Source: Jiella marina (lineage in GTDB: Bacteria > Pseudomonadota > Alphaproteobacteria > Rhizobiales > Rhizobiaceae). From it: a stretch of 64,000 nucleotides of DNA. The DNA is taken from assembly GCF_024359545.1 (NCBI RefSeq), contig NZ_JAKQZG010000011.1, positions 124,001 to 188,000 of the forward strand. Direction: 5' to 3'. Both the position numbers and the translations under genes were made by a program. Shown one piece after another: positions 41,806 through 51,135 of the stretch (its first letter is position 1; every line of letters begins with the position of its first letter). Under the pieces are notes generated by a model that ran no database searches, had not been told where the DNA came from, and was given only the letters and a program-made list of their open reading frames with translations.

Positions 41806-43032
41806 ATGCGTGGGACGTGGCTTACCTGCCGATCCGGCGCGCACGGTTGGAGGAGCGTGGCGTTCGCGGTCATCTGTCTGACGCCGGCGGCAAGCGGTAT
41901 CGCCACGGCGCAGGAGCAGAGAGGCCCGACCCGGCTGATGCCGGTGCAGGTACCGGCCGGCTTTGCCGCTGGCCCGCTCCAGCCGAATGTCTCGCAGATC
42001 ATGATCCGGCAGCTTCGACAAGCCAGCGAGAGCGCGGCAGGAAACTGCCTCGGCGACATGCGCCAGATCACGGTTGCCGCCCCCTCAAGGAAGTCGGCGG
42101 CGGAGTTTCAGAGCAATGCGGATCTTCGCCTAAGCGAGATCGTCGCGCTCGGCCGAAGAAGAGCGCCGAACGACCTCCTCCTTCTCTATTCGCTGACGGG
42201 CATCGGCAAGGCCGACATCTACCAGGGTCAGCCGCAGATTGCGGCGGCGTTCCGCTATCGTCTGATCGATGTTCAGGCCGATACAGTTCTCCTTCAGGCC
42301 TCGCACTTTTCCGAACGGCTCCAAGGCGGACGCTGCGATCCGGCGAAACTTTAGCCGGAAACCGCCGAGGCGGAGCGCCAGACGGCGATCTCATGCTTCG
42401 AAGAGGCGCTGAGCGAAGCTTTTCCCGAACTCATGGGTGATGCGGCGGCCCAAATCCTTTCTGCCGCGATATGCGCACCCGTCCCCGAAGGACCGACTGT
42501 CACCGTGGTGGTGGACAGGAATGGAAAGGACGCGCTGCGGCCGGTCTATTACGAAGACGCCGTGCTCGAAGGACTCCTCACCGCCGGCGGGCAATCTGAC
42601 GCCGGCATGTCCTATTTCACCGTTCGACAGGCTGATACCGACCTCTCGTCAGAGTTCGTCACAGACGATGAAGAGGCAAAGACAAGCGAGGAGGATATCG
42701 AAAGCGCGGCGCGTTCGCTTGCCGGCCGTTCGGCCTATCTCCTCGTTTACCAGCCCCGTGCGACCGCCAAAACGGAGCCGTTTACTGGACTTACCCAACT
42801 CGAAGCGACGATCGATTACCGGCTCTACGATATCGACAAGCGAGAATTCGTCGCTGACGACAGCGTCGAAGTCGAGGACGAATATCTGACGGGCTGCGCG
42901 ACCACGATCGCCGGACAGAGCAGCGATCCTCTTTGCATCAAAGCCTTCGTCGCCCAGAGGCTGCGAACCCTGGCGAGCGAACTCGGACGCGGCTTGGCCG
43001 TCAATCTCGCAAGGCGTCAGCAGGCTCGATAG
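41806..43032 (+). pseudogene. exported protein of unknown function, interrupted by an in-frame amber codon
   Basis: A single reading frame of 408 residues is broken only by TAG at 42352-42354 (codon 183); the frame stays open for 26 codons after it until the next ATG and then to 43032. The N-terminus has a signal peptide (hydrophobic SVAFAVICLTPAASGIA, cleavage near TAQ-EQ). The first part contains LLLLYSLTGIGKADIYQGQP and AAAFRYRLIDVQADTVLLQASHF. The second contains a similar AYLLVYQPRAT...LEATIDYRLYDIDKREFVADDSVEVED, so the two halves look like related lipid-/envelope-type modules. No family recognised. It may be a recent pseudogene, a readthrough gene, a sequencing error or, less likely, two genes. 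Confidence 0.7.
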
Positions 43033-43152
43033 ATCCAGGCGCCGGTATCGGAGAAGATCGGCGCGCACGTCTCTTCGACCTCGAAATCCGATTGCCCTGC
43101 CCGTCGCCGCTTCCTATTGCTTGGCGAAGCTCTGCTGCTCGAGGGGACCACA

Positions 43153-44580
43153 ATGGCAATCGCACGGACCGACGCGCCGCAGGAAAGCGGTTCGCCGTTG
43201 AAGCGCCCCGGCGTCTGGGGCTGGATGACCTTCGATTTCGCCGCCCAGCCCTTCTTCACCGTCGTCATCACCTTCGTCTTCGGACCTTACTTCGTCTCGC
43301 AACTGGCGCCGAACCCGGCGACCGGTCAGACATGGTGGGCATTCTCCGCAGCTGTCGCCGGTTTTCTTGTCGCCATCGGCTCGCCCTTTCTGGGCACGGT
43401 CGCCGACCGGGCTGGGCCGCGCAAACCCTGGATCGCCGTGTTCGCGGTGGTGAAGATCACGGCGCTCTGCCTCATCTGGTTCGCTGCCCCCGGCTCGTCG
43501 CTCCTGATTGCCGCCCTCCTGATCGTTCTCGCCAGTGTCGCGGCCGAGTTCTCGATCGTCTTCAACGACGCCATGCTGCCGCGCCTCCTGCCGCCCGCCG
43601 CCATCGGCCGCATCTCGAACATCGCCTGGGGGCTCGGCTATGCCGGCGGCATGATCTTCCTGATCGCAGCGCTGGCGTTTCTCGCGGGCTCCGAGAAAAC
43701 CGGCTTGACGCTCCTGGGCCTTGAGCCAGCCTTCGGCCTCGATCCGGCCGAGGGTGAAGGCGCCCGCGCGACCGGGCCGCTGGCCGCGCTCTGGTATCTC
43801 GTCTTCGTCCTGCCGATGTTCTTCTTCACACCGGACCGTCCGCGCGGGGAGCCGGTGCGCCAGGCCGTGAGAAAAGGCGGAGCCGATCTCCTCGCCACCT
43901 TCCGCGAGATCCGCGCCCGCATCCCGCTCTTTCGTTTCCTCATAGCCCGGATGATCTATCAGGACGGCGTCAACGCGCTTCTCGTTCTCGGCGGAGCGTT
44001 CGCCGCCGGCATGTTCGGCTGGTCGCTGGTCGAGAGCGGCCTGTTCGGCATCATCCTCAACGTCACGGCGATCATCGGCTGCCTCGGCGCCAGCGTGCTC
44101 GATGCGCGCCTCGGCTCCAAGGCGGTGGTGATGATGGCGATCGGATGCCTGACGGTGGCGACGATCGGCATCATCTCGACAGCCCCGGACTCGACGCTCT
44201 TCGGCTTCCTTTCCTTCGCACCAGTGGCCGAAGGCGCCAGCGGCCCCTTCGCGACGCCGGCGGAAAAGAGCTACATCGTCTACGGCCTGCTGATCGGCCT
44301 CGCCTTCGGCCCGATCCAGGCCTCATCGCGCTCCTGGATGGCGAAATCGGTCACAGCCGACGAGGCGGGCCGCTATTTCGGCTTTTATGCCTTCATCGGC
44401 CGGGCGACGGCGTTCCTCGCGCCGGCCATGGTCAGCGCGGCGACGGCGATGGCGGAGACGGGTTTCGATCCGCTCACCGCCTCGCGCATCGGCATGGCGA
44501 CGCTGATCGCCTTCTTCATCGTCGGGCTGCTGATCCTCATCCCGACGCCCGGCCCCGACAAGGCGAGGTCCGCAAGCTAG
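43153..44580 (+). CDS. MFS transporter, Atg22/UMF1-like
   Basis: The 475-residue membrane protein has about twelve hydrophobic segments. The sequence GVWGWMTFDFAAQPFFTVVITFVFGPYF at the start and GTVADRAGPRKPW between helices 2 and 3 are hallmarks of the UMF1/Atg22-like MFS branch, whose yeast member exports amino acids from the vacuole. The C-terminal half has LLIGLAFGPIQASSRSWMAK and GRYFGFYAFIGRATAFLAPAM. GAGGGGA precedes the ATG at 43153; the longer frame upstream is not needed. The substrate is unknown. Its stop overlaps the convergent patatin gene by four bases. Confidence 0.87.
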   Translation: MAIARTDAPQESGSPLKRPGVWGWMTFDFAAQPFFTVVITFVFGPYFVSQLAPNPATGQTWWAFSAAVAGFLVAIGSPFLGTVADRAGPRKPWIAVFAVVKITALCLIWFAAPGSSLLIAALLIVLASVAAEFSIVFNDAMLPRLLPPAAIGRISNIAWGLGYAGGMIFLIAALAFLAGSEKTGLTLLGLEPAFGLDPAEGEGARATGPLAALWYLVFVLPMFFFTPDRPRGEPVRQAVRKGGADLLATFREIRARIPLFRFLIARMIYQDGVNALLVLGGAFAAGMFGWSLVESGLFGIILNVTAIIGCLGASVLDARLGSKAVVMMAIGCLTVATIGIISTAPDSTLFGFLSFAPVAEGASGPFATPAEKSYIVYGLLIGLAFGPIQASSRSWMAKSVTADEAGRYFGFYAFIGRATAFLAPAMVSAATAMAETGFDPLTASRIGMATLIAFFIVGLLILIPTPGPDKARSAS

Positions 44581-45470
44581 GCCGCTCCGCTCGCCGCCGT
44601 GGTGACGAGACCCGCACCTTCGGGTTCCAGCGAGACGAGCAGCGGCCCCTCGCCCTGCATGTGCTGATCGATGGCGCGCTTGGCCTCTTCTTTCAGGCCG
44701 GCGGTCGCATCGAGGATTTCACGCGACTTGAGAAAGTCGAGCACGCCATAGGGCGAAACCGCCGGGCGCAGCAGGAGATCGGGCGGGGAATACCGCACCT
44801 TCGTATCGATGATCGCCTGCATGGTGAGTTGGGAAGAACCGATGACGGCTTGGACCGGCGTCGGCATGCGGGTGCCGTCGCCGAGGGGACCGCCATTCAC
44901 GTCGACCGCAACGATGAGATCGGCCTTGCCGCGCAACCGGTCGAAGGGCAGCGGATTGATGATGCCACCATCGACCATCAGCCGCCCGTCGCGCCGCACG
45001 GGCCGGAATACCGCCGGGATCGCGCAGGAGGCGGCGACCGCGCTGCGCAACTCGCCGGTCTCCAGTTCGCATCCCGCCCGGGCGTAGAAATCCGTTGCCA
45101 TGACGCCGAGCGGCAACCGCAATTCCTCGAAGGTCAGCGGCACGTCCGGCGGCAGGAAGGCATCCATGACCCGGCGCGCATTGAGCTGGCCGAGGCGAAA
45201 ACCGCCATCGGCCAGGAAGTCCTGCAGGGAGACGGGGCGGGTCTGCCAGAGCCGGCCGATGACGATGCGCGGGCTCGTGAAGCAGTCGAGCATGTAGCTC
45301 TTGATGTCATGCGCCGACATGCCTGCGGCATAGCCGGCGCCGATGATGGCGCCGATCGACGAGCCGGTCACGCGCACGGGCTTCAGACTGAGCTCGTCGA
45401 GGGCCTCAAGGACATGGATATGGGCAAGGCCCCGCGCGCCACCGCCGCCAAGCGCGAGACCGAGCCGCAT
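44577..45470 (-). CDS. patatin-like phospholipase (RssA-type)
   Basis: The 297-residue serine hydrolase has the oxyanion glycine loop GGGGARGLAH right at the N-terminus, the nucleophile in GSSIGA (Ser about 38) and the catalytic Asp in MVDGGIINPLPFDRL. A further family phrase is LPLGVMATDFYARAGCELETG. No signal peptide, so it acts in the cytoplasm or at the inner leaflet. It lies eight bases from the M16 protease pair upstream on the same strand and may be co-transcribed with it. Confidence 0.92.
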   Translation of the reverse strand: MRLGLALGGGGARGLAHIHVLEALDELSLKPVRVTGSSIGAIIGAGYAAGMSAHDIKSYMLDCFTSPRIVIGRLWQTRPVSLQDFLADGGFRLGQLNARRVMDAFLPPDVPLTFEELRLPLGVMATDFYARAGCELETGELRSAVAASCAIPAVFRPVRRDGRLMVDGGIINPLPFDRLRGKADLIVAVDVNGGPLGDGTRMPTPVQAVIGSSQLTMQAIIDTKVRYSPPDLLLRPAVSPYGVLDFLKSREILDATAGLKEEAKRAIDQHMQGEGPLLVSLEPEGAGLVTTAASGAA

Positions 45471-45478
45471 GCTGGCCC

Positions 45479-46810
45479 TCAGGCTCCGGCCGGACCGACG
45501 GTCACGACGGTCGGCTTCACGTCGAGCAGCTTCTTCGCCATCGTCTTCACCTCGTCGAGCGTCACGGCGTCGATGATCGCCTGGCGGCGATCGATATAAT
45601 CGGTGCCGAGATCATCGAGTTGAATGCCCACGAGCGTCGAAGCGACCGCGAGAGAGGAATCGAGATTGCGCACGGCGTAAGAGCCTTTCACATAGGCCTT
45701 GGCCTTGGCAAGCTCTTCCGCCCTCGGTCCCTCATTCGCCATCCGCTGCAACTCGGCACGGATCAGTTCGACCGTCTCGGCCGCGCTCTCGGCCTTCGTC
45801 GCCGTGGCGATGCCGATGAGGGCCGCGTGGTCGTAGGTGGCGAGCCAGGAGCTTGCGCCATAGGCAAGGCCGCGCTTCTCGCGGATTTCCTCATAGAGAC
45901 GCGAGGTGAAGGAACCGCCGCCGAGAATGTGGTTCACGAGATAGGCGGCAAAGAACTCCTCGTCGTCGCGCATGACGCCCGGCAGGGCGAAGCGGATCGT
46001 CGTCTGCGGCACGGCCAGATCGACATTGACGTCCTTGCCCATTTCCGGCTCGGCGATCGCGATCGCCTGCAGATCGGCTTCGGCGGGCAGATCGCCGAAG
46101 ACCTGATCGAGGCGCTCGCCGAGCGCATCCGCAGTGATGTCGCCCACCACCCCGACGACGAGGTTGTCGCGGGCGAAGGTGCGGGCGCGAAACGCTTCCA
46201 GATCGTCGGCCGTGACCGTCATCAGGCTTTCGACCGTGCCTTCCGTCGGCCGCTGGTACGGATGCCCGGCGAAGACCGTCTGGCGATAGGCTTCGGAGGC
46301 GATCTCGCCGGGGTCGTTGCGGTCGGCGATGATGCCGGTGGCGATCTGCCCGCGGATCCGGCTCACCGGCTCCTCGTCGAAACGCGGGTCGCTGAGCGCG
46401 AGGCTCAGAAGGTCGAACGCCTCGTCCTCGAATTCGGTGATCGTGCGGAAGGACCCGGTGAAATTGTCGTAGCTCGCGTCGAAGCTCATCGACACGCCGA
46501 GGTCGTCCAGCTTGCGCTGGAAGTCCGCACTTCCGATCTCACCGGCGCCCTCGTCGAGAAGGCCGGTGAGGAGATTGGCGGTCCCCTCCTTGCCATCGGG
46601 ATCCTGAGTCGAGCCGCCGCCCTTGAAGGCGAACTTCATCGCGATCAGCGGGTTGGAATGGTCCTCGACGAGCAGGGCCTTGATGCCGCCCGGGCTCGTC
46701 ACCTCCTGGATGTCGACGGCAGCGGCCGGCATGGGCGCGAAGGCGACGAACGAAAAGGACATCGCGGCGGTGACGCCGGCGATCGCCCGATTGATGTTGA
46801 AAAGGGTCAT
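45479..46810 (-). CDS. M16 peptidase homologue, non-catalytic partner
   Basis: The 443-residue protein has a signal peptide (NINRAIAGVTAAMSFSFVAFAPMPAAA) and the M16 two-domain fold. The zinc motif HxxEH is replaced at the expected place by EGTANLLTGLLDEGAG, so it cannot bind the catalytic metal. It keeps the C-domain Arg/Tyr pair in EIREKRGLAYGASS, which contacts substrate. Such partners form heterodimers with an active subunit. ATG 46810 is preferred over an upstream TTG at 46831 because the signal peptide follows. The active subunit gene is 26 bases upstream. Confidence 0.9.
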   Translation of the reverse strand: MTLFNINRAIAGVTAAMSFSFVAFAPMPAAAVDIQEVTSPGGIKALLVEDHSNPLIAMKFAFKGGGSTQDPDGKEGTANLLTGLLDEGAGEIGSADFQRKLDDLGVSMSFDASYDNFTGSFRTITEFEDEAFDLLSLALSDPRFDEEPVSRIRGQIATGIIADRNDPGEIASEAYRQTVFAGHPYQRPTEGTVESLMTVTADDLEAFRARTFARDNLVVGVVGDITADALGERLDQVFGDLPAEADLQAIAIAEPEMGKDVNVDLAVPQTTIRFALPGVMRDDEEFFAAYLVNHILGGGSFTSRLYEEIREKRGLAYGASSWLATYDHAALIGIATATKAESAAETVELIRAELQRMANEGPRAEELAKAKAYVKGSYAVRNLDSSLAVASTLVGIQLDDLGTDYIDRRQAIIDAVTLDEVKTMAKKLLDVKPTVVTVGPAGA

Positions 46811-46836
46811 GATGGTCGTCGAACTCTTCAATTCGT

Positions 46837-48327
46837 TCAGGAGCGCGTCTCGTCGGCCTGCGGCTCGGCCGAAGCCGCCGTGGCCTTCGCGGGTTCCGGC
46901 CGCAGATAGCCGGTCACCGAGCGCTTGGGCTGCAGATATTTCCGGGCGACTTCGTTCACGTCTTCCACCGTGACCGCCTCGATGCGGTCGGGCCAGGTCT
47001 CGACATCCTCGATCGTGCGACCGGTGGAGAGCGCGGCCGCCACCCGGCGCGCCATCGATGTCTGGCTGTCGCGCAGATAGATCATGTTCTTGCGCACGCG
47101 GTTCTTCGCCCGCTCGAGTTCTTCCTCCGTAATGCCTTCGCTGCGGATCCGGGTGATCTCCGCCTCGATCGCCTCTTCGATGTCGGCAAGTGTCGCCTCC
47201 CCCCGCGGCATACCGTAGAGGGTGAACTTGCCGTCGTTGAGAGCGGTGCCGCCGTAATAGGCGCCGGTTCCCGCGGCGATCGCCTTTTCGACGACGAGCG
47301 AGCGGTAGAGCCGGCTCGTCGTGCCGCCGCCGAGGACGTCCGAGAGCACGTCGAGGGCTTCCGCCTCGCCCGGCTCGGCCGTGGTGTCGGACGGCACCAG
47401 ATAGACCCGCTGCATCGAGGGCTGGGTGACCTTCGGGTCGCTCAGCGTGACGGTGCGTGCGGCCAGCGGCTCCGGCTCGGCGGGGCGAATGCGCTCGCCA
47501 GGTTCGGCGCGGCGCTCGAGCTTGCCATAGGTCTCCTTGGCCAACCGGCGCACCTCGTCGACGGTCACGTCGCCGGCAACCAGAAGGGTGGCGTTGTTGG
47601 GCGTATAATATTTGTCGTAGAAGGCGATCGCATCCTCGGCCGTCAGCTCTTCCATCTCGGAGCGCCAGCCGATCACCGGTGTGCCGTAGGGGCTGTTCTG
47701 GAAGAGGGCTGCCTGCACCGCTTCGGAAAGCTGGGAGCCCGGATCATTGTCGATCCGCATGCGCCGTTCTTCCAGGATCACGTCGCGCTCGGGCAGGACG
47801 GTCTCCTCGTCGAGGACGAGGTTCGCCATGCGATCGGCTTCGTAGCCCATCACCATTTCGAGCGCGGAGGACGGAACCTGCTGGTAGTAGCCGGTATAGT
47901 CCTGGCTGGTGAAGGCGTTCTCCTGGCCGCCGATCTCGGCGACGGCACGGGAAAACTCGCCCTCGGGATGATTGGGCGTGCCTTTGAACATCAGATGCTC
48001 GAGGAAGTGGGCAATGCCGCTTTCGCCCGGCGCCTCGTCGGCGCTGCCGACATTGTAATAGACCATCTGGGTCACGACCGGGGCGCGACGATCGGGCAGG
48101 ACGACGACGCGCAGGCCGTTGTCGAGGGTGAAGTCGGTGATCCGCTCCTCGATCGGCTGGGCGTCATCCTTGGCTTCGGCGGTCTCGGCCTTGGTTGGCT
48201 CCGCAGCAGTTTCGGTCCGGGCCGTCTCCGCGTCCGTCGCATTCTGGGCGAAGGCGATCGGAGCGCTTCCCACTCCGATCAGGAGAGCGAGCGCCGTGGT
48301 TGTCGTGGCGCGCGTAAGAAAGGTCAT
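46837..48327 (-). CDS. M16 zinc metallopeptidase, catalytic subunit
   Basis: The 496-residue pitrilysin/processing-peptidase-like enzyme has a signal peptide (ALALLIGVGSAPIAFAQ), an Ala/Thr/Glu-rich linker and the inverted zinc motif HFLEH (His107, Glu110, His111). The third ligand region lies around VILEERRMRID. The periplasmic location implies turnover of exported peptides. It is followed directly by the inactive homologue, making the usual alpha/beta pair. A Pro/Ala/Glu-rich C-terminus ends it. The ATG at 48327 starts the signal peptide. Confidence 0.94.
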   Translation of the reverse strand: MTFLTRATTTTALALLIGVGSAPIAFAQNATDAETARTETAAEPTKAETAEAKDDAQPIEERITDFTLDNGLRVVVLPDRRAPVVTQMVYYNVGSADEAPGESGIAHFLEHLMFKGTPNHPEGEFSRAVAEIGGQENAFTSQDYTGYYQQVPSSALEMVMGYEADRMANLVLDEETVLPERDVILEERRMRIDNDPGSQLSEAVQAALFQNSPYGTPVIGWRSEMEELTAEDAIAFYDKYYTPNNATLLVAGDVTVDEVRRLAKETYGKLERRAEPGERIRPAEPEPLAARTVTLSDPKVTQPSMQRVYLVPSDTTAEPGEAEALDVLSDVLGGGTTSRLYRSLVVEKAIAAGTGAYYGGTALNDGKFTLYGMPRGEATLADIEEAIEAEITRIRSEGITEEELERAKNRVRKNMIYLRDSQTSMARRVAAALSTGRTIEDVETWPDRIEAVTVEDVNEVARKYLQPKRSVTGYLRPEPAKATAASAEPQADETRS

Positions 48328-48464
48328 CGTCGTTTCGTGTCCTCGTCACGTTCGAATCCGGGCGCGACTATGCCCAATCGCAAGCTCGCGAACCACTTAC
48401 GCTTTCGTTAGGCGTTTTCCGTGTCCGACCGAGGCAAGCCCGGATATTGGCTTTCCCTCCCTCG

Positions 48465-49028
48465 TCAGGAAGCACCGGATAGCCGGAGAAACCGCAGCAC
48501 CGTCGCGCCCATTTGTCGCGTCTCGTCGAGCTGCCAACCCGCGGGCACTTCGAAGTCTGCGCTTTCGGCCTCTTCCACGACCGCGCGAGCCCCCGGTTTC
48601 AGCCATCCCCCTTCGAGCGCAGAAGCGAGGGCCTTCTCCCCCAGCCCCTTGCCGTAAGGCGGGTCGGCGAAGAGGAGATCGAACGGTTCCATCGTCCCGA
48701 CCTGCCCGAGCCGCATCGCGTCGCGGCGGAAGATCTTCGAGCGGCCATTGAGGCCGAAGGCCTCCATATTGCTGCGGATCAGGCCGCGGGCCTCCACGTC
48801 CTCCTCGACGAAGAGGCAGAAGCGGGCTCCGCGCGACAGGGCCTCGAAGCCAAGCGCGCCGGTCCCCGAGAAGAGATCGAGCACCCTCGCGCCGTCGAGA
48901 TCGAATTCCGGCCGGTGGGCGAGAATGTTGAACAGGGTCTCGCGGTTGCGGTCGGTGGTGGGGCGAATGCGGTCGCTCTTCGGCTCGGCGAGACGGCGTC
49001 CGCGCAATTCGCCCGCAACGATACGCAT
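48465..49028 (-). CDS. rsmD: 16S rRNA (guanine-966-N2)-methyltransferase RsmD
   Basis: The enzyme methylates G966 of 16S rRNA in the assembled small subunit using S-adenosylmethionine. The 187-residue protein shows MRIVAGELRGRRL, RPTTDRNRETLFNIL, the SAM loop VLDLFSGTGALGFEALSRGA and the catalytic LLFADPPYGKG. Length normal. It lies six bases after the pseudouridine synthase stop, so the two rRNA-modifying enzymes share an operon. Confidence 0.95.
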   Translation of the reverse strand: MRIVAGELRGRRLAEPKSDRIRPTTDRNRETLFNILAHRPEFDLDGARVLDLFSGTGALGFEALSRGARFCLFVEEDVEARGLIRSNMEAFGLNGRSKIFRRDAMRLGQVGTMEPFDLLFADPPYGKGLGEKALASALEGGWLKPGARAVVEEAESADFEVPAGWQLDETRQMGATVLRFLRLSGAS

Positions 49029-49034
49029 GGCCGG

Positions 49035-50909
49035 TCAGTCCTTCTTCGGACCGCGGGAGGTCGGCCGGCCGCCCCTGTTCGCTGGGGCCCTATCCCCCGA
49101 AGGCTTGTTGCCCGGCCCCTTCTTCTTGGGGCCCATGCGCCGGTTGGGATCGTGGCTCTTCGGCTTCTCGGCGCGGCTGGCCCGCACCTCTTCCTCCGCC
49201 GCCTTCTTCGGACCGACGGGACGGCCACCGGGGGCGACCCAGACATTGGCGACACGCCGGCCCGTACCCAAAGGCTTGGATGACGGCCTGTCGGACCCGG
49301 CCTCCTTGTCGAAGCGGCCCTTGCCCTTCCGGTCGTCGCCGCCCTCACGGCCGCCGCCACGCACCGAACGCAGCGGCTTGTCGCCATCTGGCGCAAAACG
49401 CGGCTTGGCACCGCCGTCCCGCTTGCCGCCCTGCCGCGGTGCATCACCGCCCGTGTCGCCACGCCGCGCAGGCCGATCCGGCCGGTCGCCACCCCGCGAA
49501 GGTCGCTCAGTCCGGGTGTCGAGCCGGCCGAGCGCGTCCTCGCGCTTTTCGTTGCGCAGCCGCTTCTTGTTGGGCGCCGTCTCGGCGCGCCGGGGCTTGT
49601 CGCCGGCCTCGGATTTTCGGGAGGGTCGCTCCGCCTCGACCGGCTTGTTGGAAAACGGGTTGAGGATCGGCGCGTCGAAATCGGCGCCGGCTTCCTCGAT
49701 CAGCCTTGGGCCAAGCTGATCGCGCAGCGTCTTCCCGTGGATCTCGCGCACCGCCCCTTCGGCGAGATCGGCCAGCTGGAACGGCCCGTAGGAGAGGCGG
49801 ATCAGGCGGTTGACGTCGAGGCCGAGATGGCCGAGCACGCGCTTGACCTCGCGGTTCTTGCCTTCGCGCAGGCCGAGCGTCAGCCAGACATTGGTGCCCT
49901 GCACCCGATCGAGCGAGGCTTCGATCGCACCGTAGAAGACGCCGTCGATGGCGACCCCGTTGCGCAATTCGTCGAGCTGGGCCTGATCGACGGAGCCATG
50001 AGCCCGCACGCGATAGCGCCGCAGCCAGCCGGTCGCGGGCAGCTCCAGGACACGAGCGAGCCCGCCGTCATTGGTCAGGAGAAGCAGGCCCTCGGTATTG
50101 ATGTCGAGCCGGCCGACGGCGAGGGAACGCGGCATATCCTTCGGCAGGCGCTCGAACACGGTCGGGCGTCCTTCGGGATCGCGATTGGTGGTGACGAGCC
50201 CGGCCGGCTTGTGGAACAGCCACAGCCGCGTGCGCTCCATGGCGGGCAGCGCCTCGCCGTCGACGGTGATGCGATCCTTCGGGCCGACGTCGAGGGCCGG
50301 CGAGTCGAGGACGGCGCCGTTCACCGCCACCCGCCCCTCGGCGATCATCGCCTCGGCATCGCGCCGTGACGCGACTCCGGCGCGCGCGAGGCGGCGGGCG
50401 ATGCGCATGGTCTCGCCAGCAATGCCGGCTTCCTCCAGAACCTTCGGCGCCGGCGCGGAGCGCCCCCCATCCTTTCGCGGACGATCGCCGCCGCGCTTCC
50501 GGTCGTCGTCGCCGACGGGTCGCGGCCTGCGCTCGCCCGGCTTCTCGTCATGCTTCAGCCGCCCATAGCTCTTTGGCTTGCCTCGTTTGTCACCCTCGGC
50601 CTTTGCTTCACCATGGGAGAGCATGCCCCGGCTCTTTGGGGTGAATGGCTTGCCGGACGCACGCGAGCGGCCAGGTGCGGATGAGCGGCCCTGGGCATCA
50701 CCTTCCGCCTTGCCAGCGCCTCTATCCTTCCATTGCGGCTTGCCCTCGCTGCGGCGCGGGCCGCGAGAGGCTGCGGCCTTGTCGGCGGCCTGCCTGCCGC
50801 CATCACGGCGCGGATTGCCGGAGCGCCCGTCGCCGCGCTGCTTGCCGTCGGAGCGCGGCCTGCCCGGGCGAGGCCCAGAGCCGCGGCCACCCTTGTCGTC
50901 TTCACTCAT
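49035..50909 (-). CDS. rluB: rRNA large-subunit pseudouridine synthase (RluB/RsuA family) with long charged tails
   Basis: The core (about 168-425) has an S4 RNA-binding domain (MRIARRLARAGVASRRDAEAMIAEGRVAVNG) and the RsuA/RluB catalytic domain with Asp269 in AVGRLDINTEGLLLLTNDG and GLREGKNREVKRVLGHLGLDV. Target is probably U2605-equivalent of 23S rRNA. Unusually, about 165 residues before and 200 after the core are low-complexity Arg/Lys/Gly/Asp/Pro, giving 624 residues against about 290 in E. coli RluB. Such tails are known in rhizobial homologues but this is long. Start at 50909 (MSEDDKGG) chosen. Divergent from tadA. Confidence 0.9.
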   Translation of the reverse strand: MSEDDKGGRGSGPRPGRPRSDGKQRGDGRSGNPRRDGGRQAADKAAASRGPRRSEGKPQWKDRGAGKAEGDAQGRSSAPGRSRASGKPFTPKSRGMLSHGEAKAEGDKRGKPKSYGRLKHDEKPGERRPRPVGDDDRKRGGDRPRKDGGRSAPAPKVLEEAGIAGETMRIARRLARAGVASRRDAEAMIAEGRVAVNGAVLDSPALDVGPKDRITVDGEALPAMERTRLWLFHKPAGLVTTNRDPEGRPTVFERLPKDMPRSLAVGRLDINTEGLLLLTNDGGLARVLELPATGWLRRYRVRAHGSVDQAQLDELRNGVAIDGVFYGAIEASLDRVQGTNVWLTLGLREGKNREVKRVLGHLGLDVNRLIRLSYGPFQLADLAEGAVREIHGKTLRDQLGPRLIEEAGADFDAPILNPFSNKPVEAERPSRKSEAGDKPRRAETAPNKKRLRNEKREDALGRLDTRTERPSRGGDRPDRPARRGDTGGDAPRQGGKRDGGAKPRFAPDGDKPLRSVRGGGREGGDDRKGKGRFDKEAGSDRPSSKPLGTGRRVANVWVAPGGRPVGPKKAAEEEVRASRAEKPKSHDPNRRMGPKKKGPGNKPSGDRAPANRGGRPTSRGPKKD

Positions 50910-51135
50910 CGAATTGCTTTCATCGTCCTGGCGGATGGCGACGTGGCGCATCGCCCGTCGCGTTCCTCAACTTCTCAAAAACAGCTGGTCGGCCTCTGCC
51001 CGTCGCCATTGCACCCGCAAATGCGGCGCCTCTGGCCCGTCGGCGCATGCGGATACGCCCCGCCATGCGCCTTCTCGGCTTTCGCCGCCCTTTGCGGGTG
51101 CTATAGCAAGCGAGTGTCGAGCGAGCGAGACCGAT

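Noticed and set aside
42433-43032. Independent gene starting at ATG 42433
   Set aside because: No ribosome site or signal peptide, and the frame is continuous with the upstream exported protein across a single TAG.
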